Source: Cladorrhinum sp. PSN259 (lineage: Eukaryota > Ascomycota > Sordariomycetes > Sordariales > Podosporaceae). From it: 64,000 nucleotides of DNA. Both the position numbers and the translations under genes were made by a program. Shown one piece after another: positions 45,117 through 56,578 of this stretch; within the stretch, counting starts at the first letter, position 1; every line of letters starts with the position of its first letter. The stretch lies in contig MU867080.1 of NCBI GenBank assembly GCA_033725935.1, positions 1 through 64,000 on the forward strand, given 5' to 3'. The notes beneath the pieces were generated by a model, which saw nothing but the letters and a program-made list of their open reading frames with translations, was not told the origin of the DNA and searched no databases.

Positions 45117-46571
45117 TTAACCAAGCAACACCTTCACCCTCTCCTTGATCCCCTCCAGACTCGGCTGAGCAGCAGTGGTAACAACCACATGTTCCCTTCC
45201 ACCAACACTCAGGATCCTCAACCACTGTGGTGCCACTTCCTTTGCTAACAGCTTCACACAGAAAATACCATCCTCCTGAGAAACAGGTGTCCTCAAAGAA
45301 TCCTTCAGCTTGACCATCAGCGCGCTCATGGCAAATGACACTCGTGCTTGGCCTCGGGCAGTGACGTTGCACAGCATTCCAATAACAGCAGACACATCCT
45401 CCGCTCTATGCAGAGCCGCGTGTCTCTGTCTCTCCTCAAGGGTAGGTCCCTGCATGCCTTGGGCCTGCTGCGCCTCACGAAGTCTGATACGCTCCAACAG
45501 AGACATTTTTGTCCCGTCAGCATTGAGCGTAGTAGCTACTGCGGCGGCCTTGGCTTCCTTTGCTTCCTTCTCCTGCAGCTTCCGGAGGACGACGCCATTC
45601 TTGAGATCTTCGAGGGTGCGCTGTTTGCCCGAGAGGAGGGGAAGGGCGGTGACGCACTGCTTGATGGTCGCCTGGGGCAGAGTACCAATGAAGAGGGTCG
45701 TGTTTGGCTTGTGGTTGGAGCTCAGCCAGAGGGTGCGCAGGTTGGACTCGAACTCCATGTTGAGTTTGTGCTCGCGAAGGGGTCCCGGAGTGATGGATGG
45801 GTGGAAGTCGATGTAGACTTTGGAGCGGCCATAGTCTGAGAGGAAAAACGGAGCATTGTATGAAGAAGACTTGACAGGAGTCCAGTTGAGGATGCCTATA
45901 CACCGCTGGATGTCATCGACAGTGACTTGCCGCTTGCCCCAGGTGCGGGTGATGCTGGGGTAGAGGGTCCCCAGGTCGATGGGGGAGGTGGTGCCGTTGT
46001 GGGCGTATTGCACGCTCAGGGCTTTGAGGAAGGCCACTTGCAGGTCAAGGAGATCGAGGAGCTCTTGGGGGAGGTCGAAGTCATTGTGGGCAACAACGGT
46101 TGTGATATTCCTTGTTCGCTTGCGAATGGGAGATTGAAGGTTGAGGCGCTCAAGGAGGGTCTCAGTTTCGTCTGTCTCCAGCCGGCGCTTTCGGCTTGAG
46201 GAAGGAGTTGGTGCTGGCTTGCTGCTTGGTGTGGGAGGAACATTCTCTTGATCCACAAAATGAACGGACTTTTTCTTCTTCGATACAGGGGTGGCGGCTA
46301 CGATTGGCCTTGCCTCGGGTTCTCCGCGACGGAGCTTCTTTGGGGTCTTTGTGGAAGGTGTTGAGGACTCGACGTCGTCCTCTGCTCTTCTCTTTTTTGA
46401 GGAGAGAACGATCTCGATGGAGGATGTGCGGAGTGCTGCTGCCTTCTTCTCGGTAAGGTCTTTACCGAGCGTTTGCAGCTTTGAGGTCGATGTGAAGTTG
46501 GTGATGGTGGAGGCTGCTTGCTTGCTGCTGCCACGGGTAGACCGCGTTTTGCGGGAGATGACACCAGGCAT
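45117..46571 (-). CDS. CDT1: DNA replication licensing factor Cdt1
   Basis: Single exon, 484 aa. Cdt1 escorts the MCM2-7 helicase to origin-bound ORC/Cdc6 in G1. The N-terminal 150 residues are disordered and basic, with SP/TP kinase sites and nuclear-signal-like stretches (SSKKRRAEDD, TPKKLRRGE, SKKKKSVHF). A conserved middle winged-helix region follows (FDLPQELLDLLDLQVAFLKA, then WGKRQVTVDDIQRCIGILNW). The C-terminal winged helix begins near MSLLERIRLREAQQ and continues with LCNVTARGQARVSFAMSALM and CVKLLAKEVAPQWLRI. This order is typical of fungal Cdt1. Near the N-terminus, ITNFTSTSK (residues 23-31) resembles a PCNA-binding degron. The start MPGVISRKTRSTRG resembles other fungal Cdt1 starts. 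Plus-strand frames within are shadows. Confidence 0.88.
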   Translation of the reverse strand: MPGVISRKTRSTRGSSKQAASTITNFTSTSKLQTLGKDLTEKKAAALRTSSIEIVLSSKKRRAEDDVESSTPSTKTPKKLRRGEPEARPIVAATPVSKKKKSVHFVDQENVPPTPSSKPAPTPSSSRKRRLETDETETLLERLNLQSPIRKRTRNITTVVAHNDFDLPQELLDLLDLQVAFLKALSVQYAHNGTTSPIDLGTLYPSITRTWGKRQVTVDDIQRCIGILNWTPVKSSSYNAPFFLSDYGRSKVYIDFHPSITPGPLREHKLNMEFESNLRTLWLSSNHKPNTTLFIGTLPQATIKQCVTALPLLSGKQRTLEDLKNGVVLRKLQEKEAKEAKAAAVATTLNADGTKMSLLERIRLREAQQAQGMQGPTLEERQRHAALHRAEDVSAVIGMLCNVTARGQARVSFAMSALMVKLKDSLRTPVSQEDGIFCVKLLAKEVAPQWLRILSVGGREHVVVTTAAQPSLEGIKERVKVLLG

Positions 46572-47476
46572 CCTTTCTGATTATAGCTTTGCTTCCAAGA
46601 TGATGTGGGTAGTGAGATGGTAAAAGGCAGTCGCTATGCTGTTGAAAGTGAAGAAGCCGTCAATCGTGAAAGTGCAGTAATGACTGAGAAGCGGGCAGTT
46701 GCAAGACGGAAAGATTTGGGAAGCAGAAGAGCAAGAGCACCGCGGGCCAAATGTGGATTCTGAAAAGTGCAAGAACAGGGGTCCAGGATTCCTATTCACG
46801 ATACTCGACGCGTCCAAGCGCGCCTGGTTAGATTGGTCGCGACGCGAACGCGCAGGCCTCGCAGGGCTAGGGGTTCCATTACACGACCGCAATGGCCAAT
46901 GAAACGCCGCAATTTACATTCTTGGCACTTTGATGGACACCAACTCCTAAGCTCAATAGGCTTTCCTCGTTCATGAGTGGTTTGATAGCATGAGAAATGC
47001 CTTGTTTGCGGAGGTTTGTAGATGTCATTCAGCAGTCATTCTCTTCTTTCTCCATTTCTAGGATATCAACATGATCCACAGAAACAAGGCCAAGCTTGTA
47101 TGCAAACTGCGACAGCTTTAGCTTGGTTTTAGCATGAAATTGAGTTTCTGTTGCCGAGTGACCGCAGCTTGATGCTTGACCGCCAGGAACACGCTCCTGG
47201 TTCCCCTGACTTACATTAAACCCTAACCCCTCCGTACGTTTACTGATGCAAAGCCATTCTGCAGATTGCAGCTGCCTTTGCTGTGCTCCCCACGTCAGCT
47301 CATCCATGGCGGGGTACGTCACCGAGGGGTCTCTATCCATCCTCCAACAAACAAATCACCACGCCGCAGCTGTTGTGTTTGACATTTCAACTGAAGAGCT
47401 CTTGTAGATAACAAACCCTCATTCCAGCCACATACGTGAAATATTTATCCTTTCTCATTCTCCAAAACTGCCCACC
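46572..47476. other. Divergent intergenic region, 0.9 kb
   Basis: Promoters of CDT1 (minus) and the dienelactone hydrolase gene (plus). A 103-codon minus frame at 46581-46892 overlaps the CDT1 leader and has no family resemblance. The immediate hydrolase leader (47.4-47.476 kb) is pyrimidine-rich. Confidence 0.4.
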
Positions 47477-48510
47477 ATGTCTTCCCCGGACCTAGCAACC
47501 AAAGCGCCCGAATCCGACGCCCACGAAACCTCCCCTCCACCCGCTTACACGGCAACCGCCTCAACAAACCCGCCCCTATGCGATGACTGCGTCACCGACC
47601 GGCCGACACCTGCAAACGCAGCCGTCAAAGGCGAACTCACAAAGCTTGCCGACATCGACGTGTACATCTCCAAACCCTCAACATACCCAGCCGCCCCCGC
47701 CCGCCTCTTACTCCTCCTAACAGGCGGCACTGGACTCTTGTCAACCAACAACCAATTGCAGGCAGACCGCTTTTCAGAGGAAGGCTATGTGGTAGTCATG
47801 CCCGATCTGTTTGGCGGGGAGCCCGCGCCCAACTCGAAAACAGCAGAGGAGATAGCTTCCGAATCAAACTCGGGCTCGTTTTTGGACCTGTTCAAGACCA
47901 AAGCGGCCGAGACGGCAAAGAGTTTCTTGATTGATATGTGGCTGGCTAGACATACGGAGCAGAAGGTGTTGCCTATCATTAAGAAGGTGCTCGAGGCGGC
48001 CAAGGATGAGTTTGCGGATGCGGTGACGAGTGGTGGCGGGGTATATGCGGTTGGTTACTGTTTTGGTGGGAGGTATGTGCTTTTGCTCGGGCAGGAGAAG
48101 GAGGTACAGGGTGGGGGTAGTGGCGATGAAGAGGCGAACAAACCAAAGACTGAAGGGCCGTTGATCAAGGCGGGTGCCCTGGCTCATGCTACGTTGGTTT
48201 CAACACAGGATTTTGTGGGGTTGAAGGTGCCTATTAGTGTTGTAAGTGTCGAGAGTGATCCAATGTTTCCTGACGAGGTGAGGATGGCGGGCGAGGATGT
48301 GATGAGGGAGACTGGGGTTGAGCATGAGGTGCAGGTTTATCCCGGGGTGCCGCATGGTGAGTTTTGGACATACTTGATGTGAAGGGGAAGACATAATTCA
48401 CTAACTTGGATATAGGCTTCGCTGTGGTTGGGGAGTATGAGGATTCAAACATCAAGATTGCGCAGGCCACGGCACATGATCAGATGTTGAAATGGCTTCA
48501 GGATCATTAA
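47477..48510 (+). CDS. Dienelactone hydrolase family protein
   Basis: The model is join(47477..48356,48416..48510), 324 aa, an alpha/beta hydrolase related to carboxymethylenebutenolidase, cytosolic, with unknown fungal substrate. The triad is visible as Cys195 in VGYCFGGRY (nucleophile elbow with Cys in place of Ser, as in this family), Asp261 in VESDPMFP, and His293 in GVPHGFAV. The His/Phe motif is only complete after removing the 59-nt intron (donor GTGAGT at 48357, branch CTAAC, acceptor ATAG at 48415). The first 45 residues are Pro/Ser/Thr-rich with a CDDC pair. The tail ends HDQMLKWLQDH, typical of the family. It is convergent with the quinone oxidoreductase gene, with 170 bp between stops. 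Confidence 0.9.
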
Positions 48511-48680
48511 AGGCCGAAGTACTGCATTATTGGGATTTGGGCGTTATCAGGTTCATGGGACTTGTGCTTGTTGTATTTATTTCTTCAAAAGGGCGCACTC
48601 TTTTCCATAAGAGTACCTTAGCTAGCCACCCGTACTAGCCATGATATTTATCCTTGGGAGACTGTGTTTCCTGGTAACTC

Positions 48681-49750
48681 TTAATTCTGCTGTACAATGG
48701 TACAAATAATTTTGCCCATTGTCGTGTTCTTTTCCAACTGCTGATGGGCTTCGACCACCTTCTCCCATGGGTATACCGTGTCAATGAAGATCTTGAGCTC
48801 GCCACTTTCAAACCGAGTCAGATACTCCTCTAGCTTATTCCTCAACCTGCCCTGATACTCCTCGTCCCGACTGCGAAGGGTGCTCCCTTCCACTCGTGCC
48901 CTCTTGTACAACAACTTACCAATATCAACCTTGTCGGGCGTCACAGCACCTCCCATCAGTCCCAGCAAGCATATCCGTCCATCTTTGGCGAGCGCATCTA
49001 GGTTCTTCTGGAAGTAGCTCCCGCCCACAAAATCAACGATCAAATCCACTCCCTCCCCGTCCGTTTGCTTTTGAATCTCGGATACCCAGTCCTGAGTCTT
49101 GTAGTTGATTCCCTTGGTAGCACCCAGCTCCGATTCGACAAACTTGCACTTGTCGTCCGTACCGGCCGTAGCGAAGATCTTTGTTGCGCCCGAGAGTTTC
49201 GACAGTTGAATTCCAGCAATACTCACGCCCGAAGCTCCTGCGTGCCAGAGAATGGATTTGCCTTCACATCCACCCAGAATAAAATGGAGGGCTTGCGTGG
49301 CTGTAATCCACGTTTCGGGGATACCGGCTGCTTGAACGAAGGAGAGGTGGGTAGGCTTGTGAAGAAGCATCTTGGCGGAGACGGAGATGTACTCTGCGTA
49401 GGCGCCTCCATATGCTAGGCCGAAGACTTCGTCGTTGGGTTTGAAGTCTGGGGAGGAAGTGGAGGAGACGACGGTGCCGGAGAATTCGACTCCCAAGGTT
49501 GTGGGGGCTTGGGGTGGGAGAGGGTACTGCCCTTGACGCTGGAGGAGGTCCATACGGTTTAGACCGAAGGCGTGGACTTTGACTAGGACATGGCCTGGCG
49601 GCGGGGATGGGATGGGCGTGGACGAGTTGATGAAGAGGGAGGTTGCTGGGCCGGAGCCGGATTTGATGTCTAGAATGGTTAGGAATAGGGGTGGATAGAA
49701 GAGAATGGAAAAGAAGTCAACCTACCAATTGCTTTCATGGCTTCTGGCAT
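48681..49750 (-). CDS. NADPH:quinone oxidoreductase (MDR family, PIG3/TP53I3-like)
   Basis: The model is complement(join(48681..49669,49726..49750)), 337 aa. Zinc-free medium-chain dehydrogenases of this group reduce quinones or enones with NADPH. Seen are the N-terminal GHVLVKVHAFGLNRMDLLQR, the TTLGVEFSGTVV segment, FGLAYGGAYAEY, the dinucleotide-binding HAGASGVSIAGIQL at about 151-164, and DLIVDFVGGSYFQKNLDAL. The zinc-binding cysteines of true alcohol dehydrogenases are absent. Exon 1 encodes only nine codons (MPEAMKAI, with the ninth split); the 56-nt intron has donor GTAGGT at 49725 and acceptor CTAG at 49670. Starting at the Met in the middle of the open frame (49553) would lose the conserved first strands, so the spliced start is preferred. 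Confidence 0.9.
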
Positions 49751-52650
49751 GGTGGCTGTTGCAGTGAGTGGTGACCTGATAAGTGTTGATTTGTAGCCTT
49801 GAGGAGAGGTTGAAACAATGGACAGCGCACTATGAGGCCAGGAGGTAATTCGAGAAATATCCTCGTTTTAAGTTGAAGACTATGTAAGAGCCGTGGAATG
49901 CCGTGGGCAATCCTTTACACGTATGACAAACGGAATCGTGGTGATGATCAATCAACAGCTGTCTAGGGAAGGAAGTGAGGGACTTGATCCGCAAAAACCG
50001 ATGACGTTTTCCCGGCCCGGAGGTTGCCCCTCATCATACCGTGTCTTGGTAACATTGAACGGCCGGATGCCGACATGGCCGGACGGGAAACGGGAGTGTG
50101 TAAAAACGTGAGAACCTCGCCGACATATCCGGGGATAGTTAAATAGACGTCATTGTAGCTCGGCTTGCTCGGAAGCATCCGATATCTGTATACTTATAGA
50201 TAAGTCTCTGTGAAACTGGTAAAGCATCTTCACAATCTACAGTGGAACAACAACCGGCAGTTGCAAAGACTTAGACTTTTGGAGAGGCCAAAGTGAACTC
50301 TGAGTGAGTCTTCGGCCGAGTCTCGGATGAGTCCAAGACAACCTGGAAGAGAAAATAACCGAGGTGGCTGCAGATAGTCTCATCAATAAAGTCAGATCAG
50401 GATCACATTGAAGAATAATTCCTAGGTTCGCAGTGAGATCGGATACGGGAAGGCTACACTAGGCTAGGTTGCCTATCCTGTTCTCATTCAACGCGACGCG
50501 CTGGTTGCTTCACACTGGTTTCGCGCCCGCAAAGTAATCCATCGTGGTAGCATTGGCGATTGCGGAAATTACAGATGTGCTGAACCTGCAGCAACCAAAC
50601 CTAGCTATAAACTACCCAGGGTAGGCAGCCATCACCAACCGTTTGCGGTTCGGATTCGGACATGAACATTAACAAAAATTACATTGGATGCGACATTGTG
50701 TGTCTTTGGACACGAGGTGGCAGAATTCGAAAAGGTTGGATCGACGGCAAGAGTTGGGATAAAAGACGTTGCCGTGGCACGCTTGGATCGTGGACCCAGG
50801 ACTCCGGGCTCGCTACGGAACGGTGGTGGCATCGTGCGAAAGAGAGACACTACGGAGAGCCGGGCCTAGATTTGAAAACATGTGAAATCGCCCCCGCTGG
50901 AGGCTGCAGGGGGGAAAGGATATCCTGTTGTCGAGGAGACCGGGCCTTTTAAATGAAGCATGACGCTTCTGGGGAGAAGCGCTGGGCCAATCAGCTGACA
51001 ATGCATTGAATTCTGGGAATTAAAAAAATACGGGATGCCAGAAATAGACAAGAGGCAAATGATCACCTTTGTTGATGGATTCCCTTGCATGCATTTCGAG
51101 ATCAACCATTTGGAACTTTAGATCAAAGGACAAATTCAGATTCGTTCAATGTTGCCTTCCGGGTTGTTTTGGTGGTGGAGATTGGATACGAAAAAAGCCA
51201 TCCATGCCCATGATATCGCTTTCAACTGTCAACTGTCGTTGAAGTGGCCGGTGGCCGGTTGAAGGCGCTTGCATTTCGTAGTACTGTGTACTGCACCTTC
51301 CTAACGTTACAAGAACTTCAATGTGGTGGGGGGTCATATACGTAACCCGAAGAACAAGTGCCAGTTGTGGCTATCGGTCACATCAGCGGTGAGGTGATGA
51401 TTGCATCCGATTCCATCTTTGATTCCACCTTTGCATCTCAAATGGAACCCGTCCCAGATTAAAAACCTGGAAGAATCCCTAAAACAGGGAAGCAGCAAAG
51501 CCCAGACCGCGGAGCTCTCCTTCGACGATCGATCGTAGACCGTTGAATGGTCGGGCAGGCTGTCCGTGATGACGCATTGGGTGCTTTCTTGAATTGGGCT
51601 TGTTAGCGATGGTGTCTCAGTTGCGGCGAAAAACCTTCAGCGACGAATCCAACACTATCGAGCGCTAGTCTAACATCTTGATGTGGCATGGAGGTTTCTG
51701 AGCCGTTCATGGTGGTGTGTGCCCCATTTCCACCTGCAAGGTACGAACCAGATGCCACCTCATCGTGCTCATTTCCGCGATAGCAAGGTGCCATCTGCAT
51801 GCACGCCCAGGCACCCCGGGAAGCGTACAGCAGCTCCCACAGCGCGCTCCCACGCGCTTCTGTTTGGGTGACCATCTCAAACAATTCCGTGCTAACCTCT
51901 GCCAGTATGATCCCGGTGGTGCACAGCTGTATGTGTCCGCCGCGAAACAGCCCCAACGACTATGGATTGCCAGAGACCTGGTCCAGTAGCTGAGGAGAAA
52001 CCTCTCATTAAAACGGCTGAGCATGAGCGACGAATCTGAGGTCGATATTGTGTGGGTGGCATCGCGCCTTTGCTCAGATCCGCCGCGATCCCTGTCTCTC
52101 TGGAAATTGAACCTTCTCCTGGCACCTGCCATCCATTTCCGAGAAGACCACTCGCAGACCGCTGAACACATCTCGTTGGCCGCCACCCCGTCGACCCGAT
52201 CCACACTCTCCTTTTCTGCCACCCCTGTCCGTCCCTGAGGACCCCTGCCCGGACCCCTGTTCTGCTGCTGATTTGACCATTTCGGGATAGACGCTATCAA
52301 GCCGGAAAACAACCTGGGAAAAAATTGGCTCGCTCTTGGGCGGTGGGCTCCAGAACATCCCCGGGAGCCACCATGCCCACCGCACGGTGCAGAGAGCAAC
52401 ATGGGGGAGCATGGAAGGGGTCATGGACGTCTCTCACTAGTCATGGACAGTATATAACTCGAGCCCGCTCACACAGCCTGTCGTGTTTCCTCTTTCCTTC
52501 TTCACCCCAACGCTCTCTTACAACCCTGACTTCTAGTCAAGTACATTCGTTTTCAACGACCAGAGCCTTTCACGCCTCACAAACCTCGCCAACCTCTCCA
52601 ACATACATACTTTCGAGTATATAATTTAATCACCCAACAAATCAGTCAAG
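49751..52650. other. Intergenic, 2.9 kb, upstream of the GPI wall-protein gene
   Basis: Both flanking genes face away from it. The longest frame is 231 codons (51707-52402, minus, with an ATG), but it is Ser/Arg/Trp-rich, overlapped by several equally open frames and unlike any family I know. No tRNA or transposon is seen. A long intergenic region in front of an abundant cell-wall protein gene would be in character. Confidence 0.45.
52449..52456 (+). promoter_or_regulatory. TATA-like box of the GPI wall-protein gene
   Basis: The sequence AGTATATAACTC lies about 200 bp upstream of the start codon, followed by a CT- and CA-rich leader. A second ATATAA at 52618 is too close to the ATG. A strong TATA fits a highly expressed wall protein. 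Confidence 0.45.
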
Positions 52651-53335
52651 ATGAAGTTCTCCGCTGCCGTCCTTGCCCTCGCCGCTGGCGCCAACGCCTT
52701 CAAGAACGTGACCTACACCACTGAGGTTGTCACTGCCATCACCACCTACTGCCCTGAGCCTACTACTGTCGAGTACGGTGGCACCACCTACACCATCACC
52801 TCGGTACGATTTAACCCAACTCAACTGGCGGTGGAAAAGGGTCAAGGCATCGAGCGGGTCTTCGGGAGAGCAACGTTTCAGGATGGATGAAAGAAGCAGA
52901 ACTCCTCGGAAGCCAACTCGACTCGCCTTTGACATCCATCCCCGCCACTGTTTCAACTTGGAACCATCAGCTAACCGTTACCCTCCAGGCCACCACCCTC
53001 ACCATCACCGACTGCCCTTGCACCATCAAGAAGCCGGTTACTACCATCTCGTCAGTAGTTTGCAACACTCCTGGAGCCTGGTGCGTCCCAACCGCAAATG
53101 GGATACACCCGCTTTGCTTTTATTCCTGAACCTCAGCTAATATGTTTACAGCCCCCCTGTCTACCACAACAGCACTGTTGCCCCCACCGGCGTTGTCCCC
53201 ACCTCCTCGGTCGGCACCGTCACTCTTCCCGCTCCTACCAAGAGCGCTCTTCCCACCGCCGGTGCCGGCAAGGCTGCTGCCCTCTCCGGCGGCGCCCTCG
53301 CTGGTGTCCTCGGTCTCGCTGCTTTCGTCCTCTAA
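52651..53335 (+). CDS. Small Sed1/Spi1-like GPI-anchored cell-wall protein
   Basis: The model is join(52651..52803,52989..53050,53152..53335), 132 aa. The signal peptide is MKFSAAVLALAAGANA. The mature part carries one copy of the motif found in yeast Sed1 and Spi1: TTEVVTAITTYCPEPTTVEY, then YTITS / ATTLTITDCPCTIKKP, with three conserved cysteines. A Thr/Ser/Pro-rich stalk follows, then a C-terminal hydrophobic GPI-addition tail (ALSGGALAGVLGLAAFVL) with small residues AGAGKAAA as the probable omega region. Introns are 185 nt (donor GTACGA, branch CTAAC) and 101 nt (donor GTCAGT, branch CTAAT). The first interrupts the Sed1 motif exactly between its two halves. Codon use is strongly biased, suggesting high expression. 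Such proteins are covalently attached to wall glucan and add stress resistance. Confidence 0.9.
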
Positions 53336-56300
53336 ATTCCTTACTCGTCATGACCTTTACCCGCTCCGGCGTCGGAACAGGCGCCGGCTCGTAATTTTTA
53401 ATCGCATTTCATGATTGGACGGAAAATCTGGAGGAATACCCCGAAAGCAGAGGAATCTCAAGAGAATTGGGAAGGCGTGGGGAGGATATGGTTTCATGGT
53501 TAATGGATAGAGCCGGATTTGGTTTTGGGAAAGTGGTGGAAAACACACCTTGATGTGCAATGTCTCCTGCTTCTACGGGGAACAGGGCCTTGTGCGCGGA
53601 ACGAGCCAACCTTTGGGATGATTTGGAAGAGGTCGTCAAAAGCTTATTTCGGTCGCCCCCGAGGTTTGCTCACTCCCATCTATCTTGGAAAGGACACTCA
53701 TCGTTCTGTTTCGGACAAAAAAAATCAACGATCTTCTTTCCATGTTCACTCATTTGTTCTCCTTGTCATCTTTTGTCCTTCGTCGTCCCTCTTCTGTGCT
53801 CTGCTTTTTCATCCCGAACACGATTTGCTTGCGGGGTGTCAAGTGTCGATGAACTTGGCATAGGGCAGGGACATGTATAGACCGCTGGGAGTGTTTATGG
53901 TTTTCTTTGGAGTGGGTTGATTTTGTACAGCACCGGCAATGTTTTTTGTATATAGTCAAGATGGACGAAGCATTGCTGCTCTCTCTCTGAAGGATTCTAG
54001 TTTTGGCCTGGCGGGCTATTTTTTCACACTCTTCCACTCTTCCCTTTTGCTTTTGGTGATTCTTGGTTTTTGTTGGAGTTCACAAAAGCTTTATGATACC
54101 CATCTAATGGTAATGATAGTAACTGACAATCAGACCTGAACACGGCTTTCGAGACAGCTCAGTTGAGGTCAATCAATGATGTTTCGGTAATTTTCTATTT
54201 TCCCTATAACACGGGAGCACCATGTTGAATTTCCCGGTTTTCCCTCTCTTGCGTTTCTAAGTCTTAACTTTTGTGCATGGTTTCTTTCGTTGCCTTCCAG
54301 GTTTCTCTTCCCGTTTCCCGTCTGCGGACCGCTTACTAGGACCAGGGATTTTTCGGTTTCCTCCCCTTTTCTCCTTTTATTTCGTGCATCCTCAATGTTT
54401 TGTACTGCACACGCAAATGTGGCCATGTAATATTTACCCGGCCGTCCACCCACCCGCTTCCTTCTTTTTTTACCCAGCCAGACCGACCCGGGTCCGAGGG
54501 CAGGGTTCTGTGCGACCTGATGATTTCCTGGGAGAAGGACACACGACGTGTGGGAGAAGTGCAGAACGAGGTTTGTTCTTGGGGTGTGGCTCTGCCGTGT
54601 TTGTGAGAAAGGGGCAGAATAACATTCCTGCAACGTTCCACCCCGAGTCTATCACATTGCACTTTTGCAAGCCATCACCATAATCCTCCGGCGGCTCAAG
54701 TATACGCATGTTACGCGCAGTGAAAGGGTATGGAGCGGCGACGTCGGAAGCGCCGCTCTTGCCACTGCTACGCAATTCTCACGCAGAGATGTGATTTGGA
54801 TGTGATGTGATAGATGGTCTCTTTCTCTGGTGATTTTTCGGACGAAATGTTTATTTGTTGATTGTTCAGCCTACCGCCAACCAATGATTGGATCCATTTG
54901 GTCTCTTTATTACAGTAAAAGATACCGAACGAGTTTTCTTTCCTACTTTGTGTGTACCCATTTGTTGGTTCTGCTTTGGCTGATTCACCGTTCAATAGTC
55001 AAGAACCACAGAATTGGGAAATTGCATGCTTCCATTTTTGAGGATACCGAGCGGCGTAGCACACACATACAGAGAGAGTTAATCAAATCAGAAGGAAGAA
55101 AAGGAAAAGGCAGATGCATGAAGGGTCCCGCCGCCCGCCGCTGACCAACCGACGGACGGGCGGGAAATCTGATCCTTTTGGGAAGATTGTATGCAGGTAC
55201 CGTTCTTCGGCACATTAAAGCACATTACAACACCACATTGGCACAGCTTGACACTGCACAAGCGGAAAAAGTACGGAACGTAATGACGGGAGTTGAGCGT
55301 CATAGCGAGAGGTATTTTCGTGGTGTGTATTGTATCTTTGCGCTAGATATGTGTTGAGGAGTGACGTTGCCCAGAGTAAGAAGGAGATGGTGGGATTTGC
55401 GCTCACACTGAACGCTCAGAGGTAAATGTGACTGTGATGCTGATGATGGGATGGCATGGTGCTGCCCGTCTGCTGCCACTTTTCAAAAGGGAGGGGAGGG
55501 GGGGGGGGGGGTGGACTAAAAAAAAAAGTGGGAGGGTGAGGCGTGTGTGAAGGAATTCTAAGCGAAATTGGATTTGGAGAGTGGGATTTTTGGATCGTTT
55601 CCAAACTTTGTTAGGGACGGATGTGGGATTCCCAAGCTGCGAAGAAGAAATCATCGAACATCTTATCTATCTTGTTATCTTGTTCTTCCAATAGAGTGAA
55701 TGCAGAATATCGGACTTCGTATCTTTTGGCCTGTCTTGAGGCCATGTGGGCTGGTTGGTCCGGATCGGATGAGTCTGAAGAAGAAGAAAACTAAAATTGA
55801 GAAGGCGGGTAGATAAGAGCATCTTTTGGAAGGTCGAGAATACGAGGCGGACTTTTGTCAGCGTGGTAATGAGGGTAAGTTAATGGACCGAGAGGATCCC
55901 GAGGTAGGGAAACGAGCGTTGCTTGCAGTTCCATCATGGAACGACGGGACGTTGAATATGGAAAAATTATCCAAGACCATTGGTCCATCAATGTTTGAGG
56001 AAAGATGAAATCAAAGCTAGTCACGATAAAGAAAGCAAAGTTCTCGTCGCCCACGGACCAAGGTTAAGTGTCATCCCGTGGAATGGTCCCCACGGGGAAA
56101 ATAACGCGGGGAAGCGGAGCTTCAAGGCATCATCTTCAACAGCAAAGCAACCAGCTTCCATCTCTCCGTCCGAGTCAATTCACCATTCTTTCTATTTCGG
56201 CTTCAACCGTTGTAAGGAGTTCGGTAATGGAATGCACGAGCTCAGAAAAAAAACAGCCAATGGCAGTCGTGCCCACGCCGGTGGCCCGGACTGAACCCCT

Positions 56301-56578
56301 AACAGGTTGGAGCAAGACACCGGTCTGGGCTGAGGGGACTTGTCGGGGTAACGGAATGCGGGGAGGATGACATCGTCATAGACCGAGGCTTCATGTTCAT
56401 GTTTTGAGGTTTGCACGTTAGGTGAAGATATCACGGCACTACATTTAAACCAATTGAACGGCTATTAAACTGGTTTCGCGTCCGGTCCTTTGTCTTGAGC
56501 TTATGTCACCTGGTATAGTCATCAATATCAGCCTCGTTCCATGCCGCATCTCACTGTTCTCTGCGGCATCTCATCAAC
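53336..56578. other. Intergenic, 3.2 kb, no gene seen
   Basis: Between two plus-strand genes. It includes the 3' region of the GPI gene and the promoter of the acyl-CoA synthetase gene. Frames up to 154 codons (54169-54633 minus) lack family resemblance. A G14 run lies at 55498-55511. Confidence 0.4.

Noticed and set aside
51707..52402. 231-codon minus-strand frame with an ATG in the upstream region of the GPI wall-protein gene
   Set aside because: Composition is Ser/Arg/Trp-rich with no domain, and several other frames in the same interval are equally open. It most likely reflects GC-rich promoter sequence.
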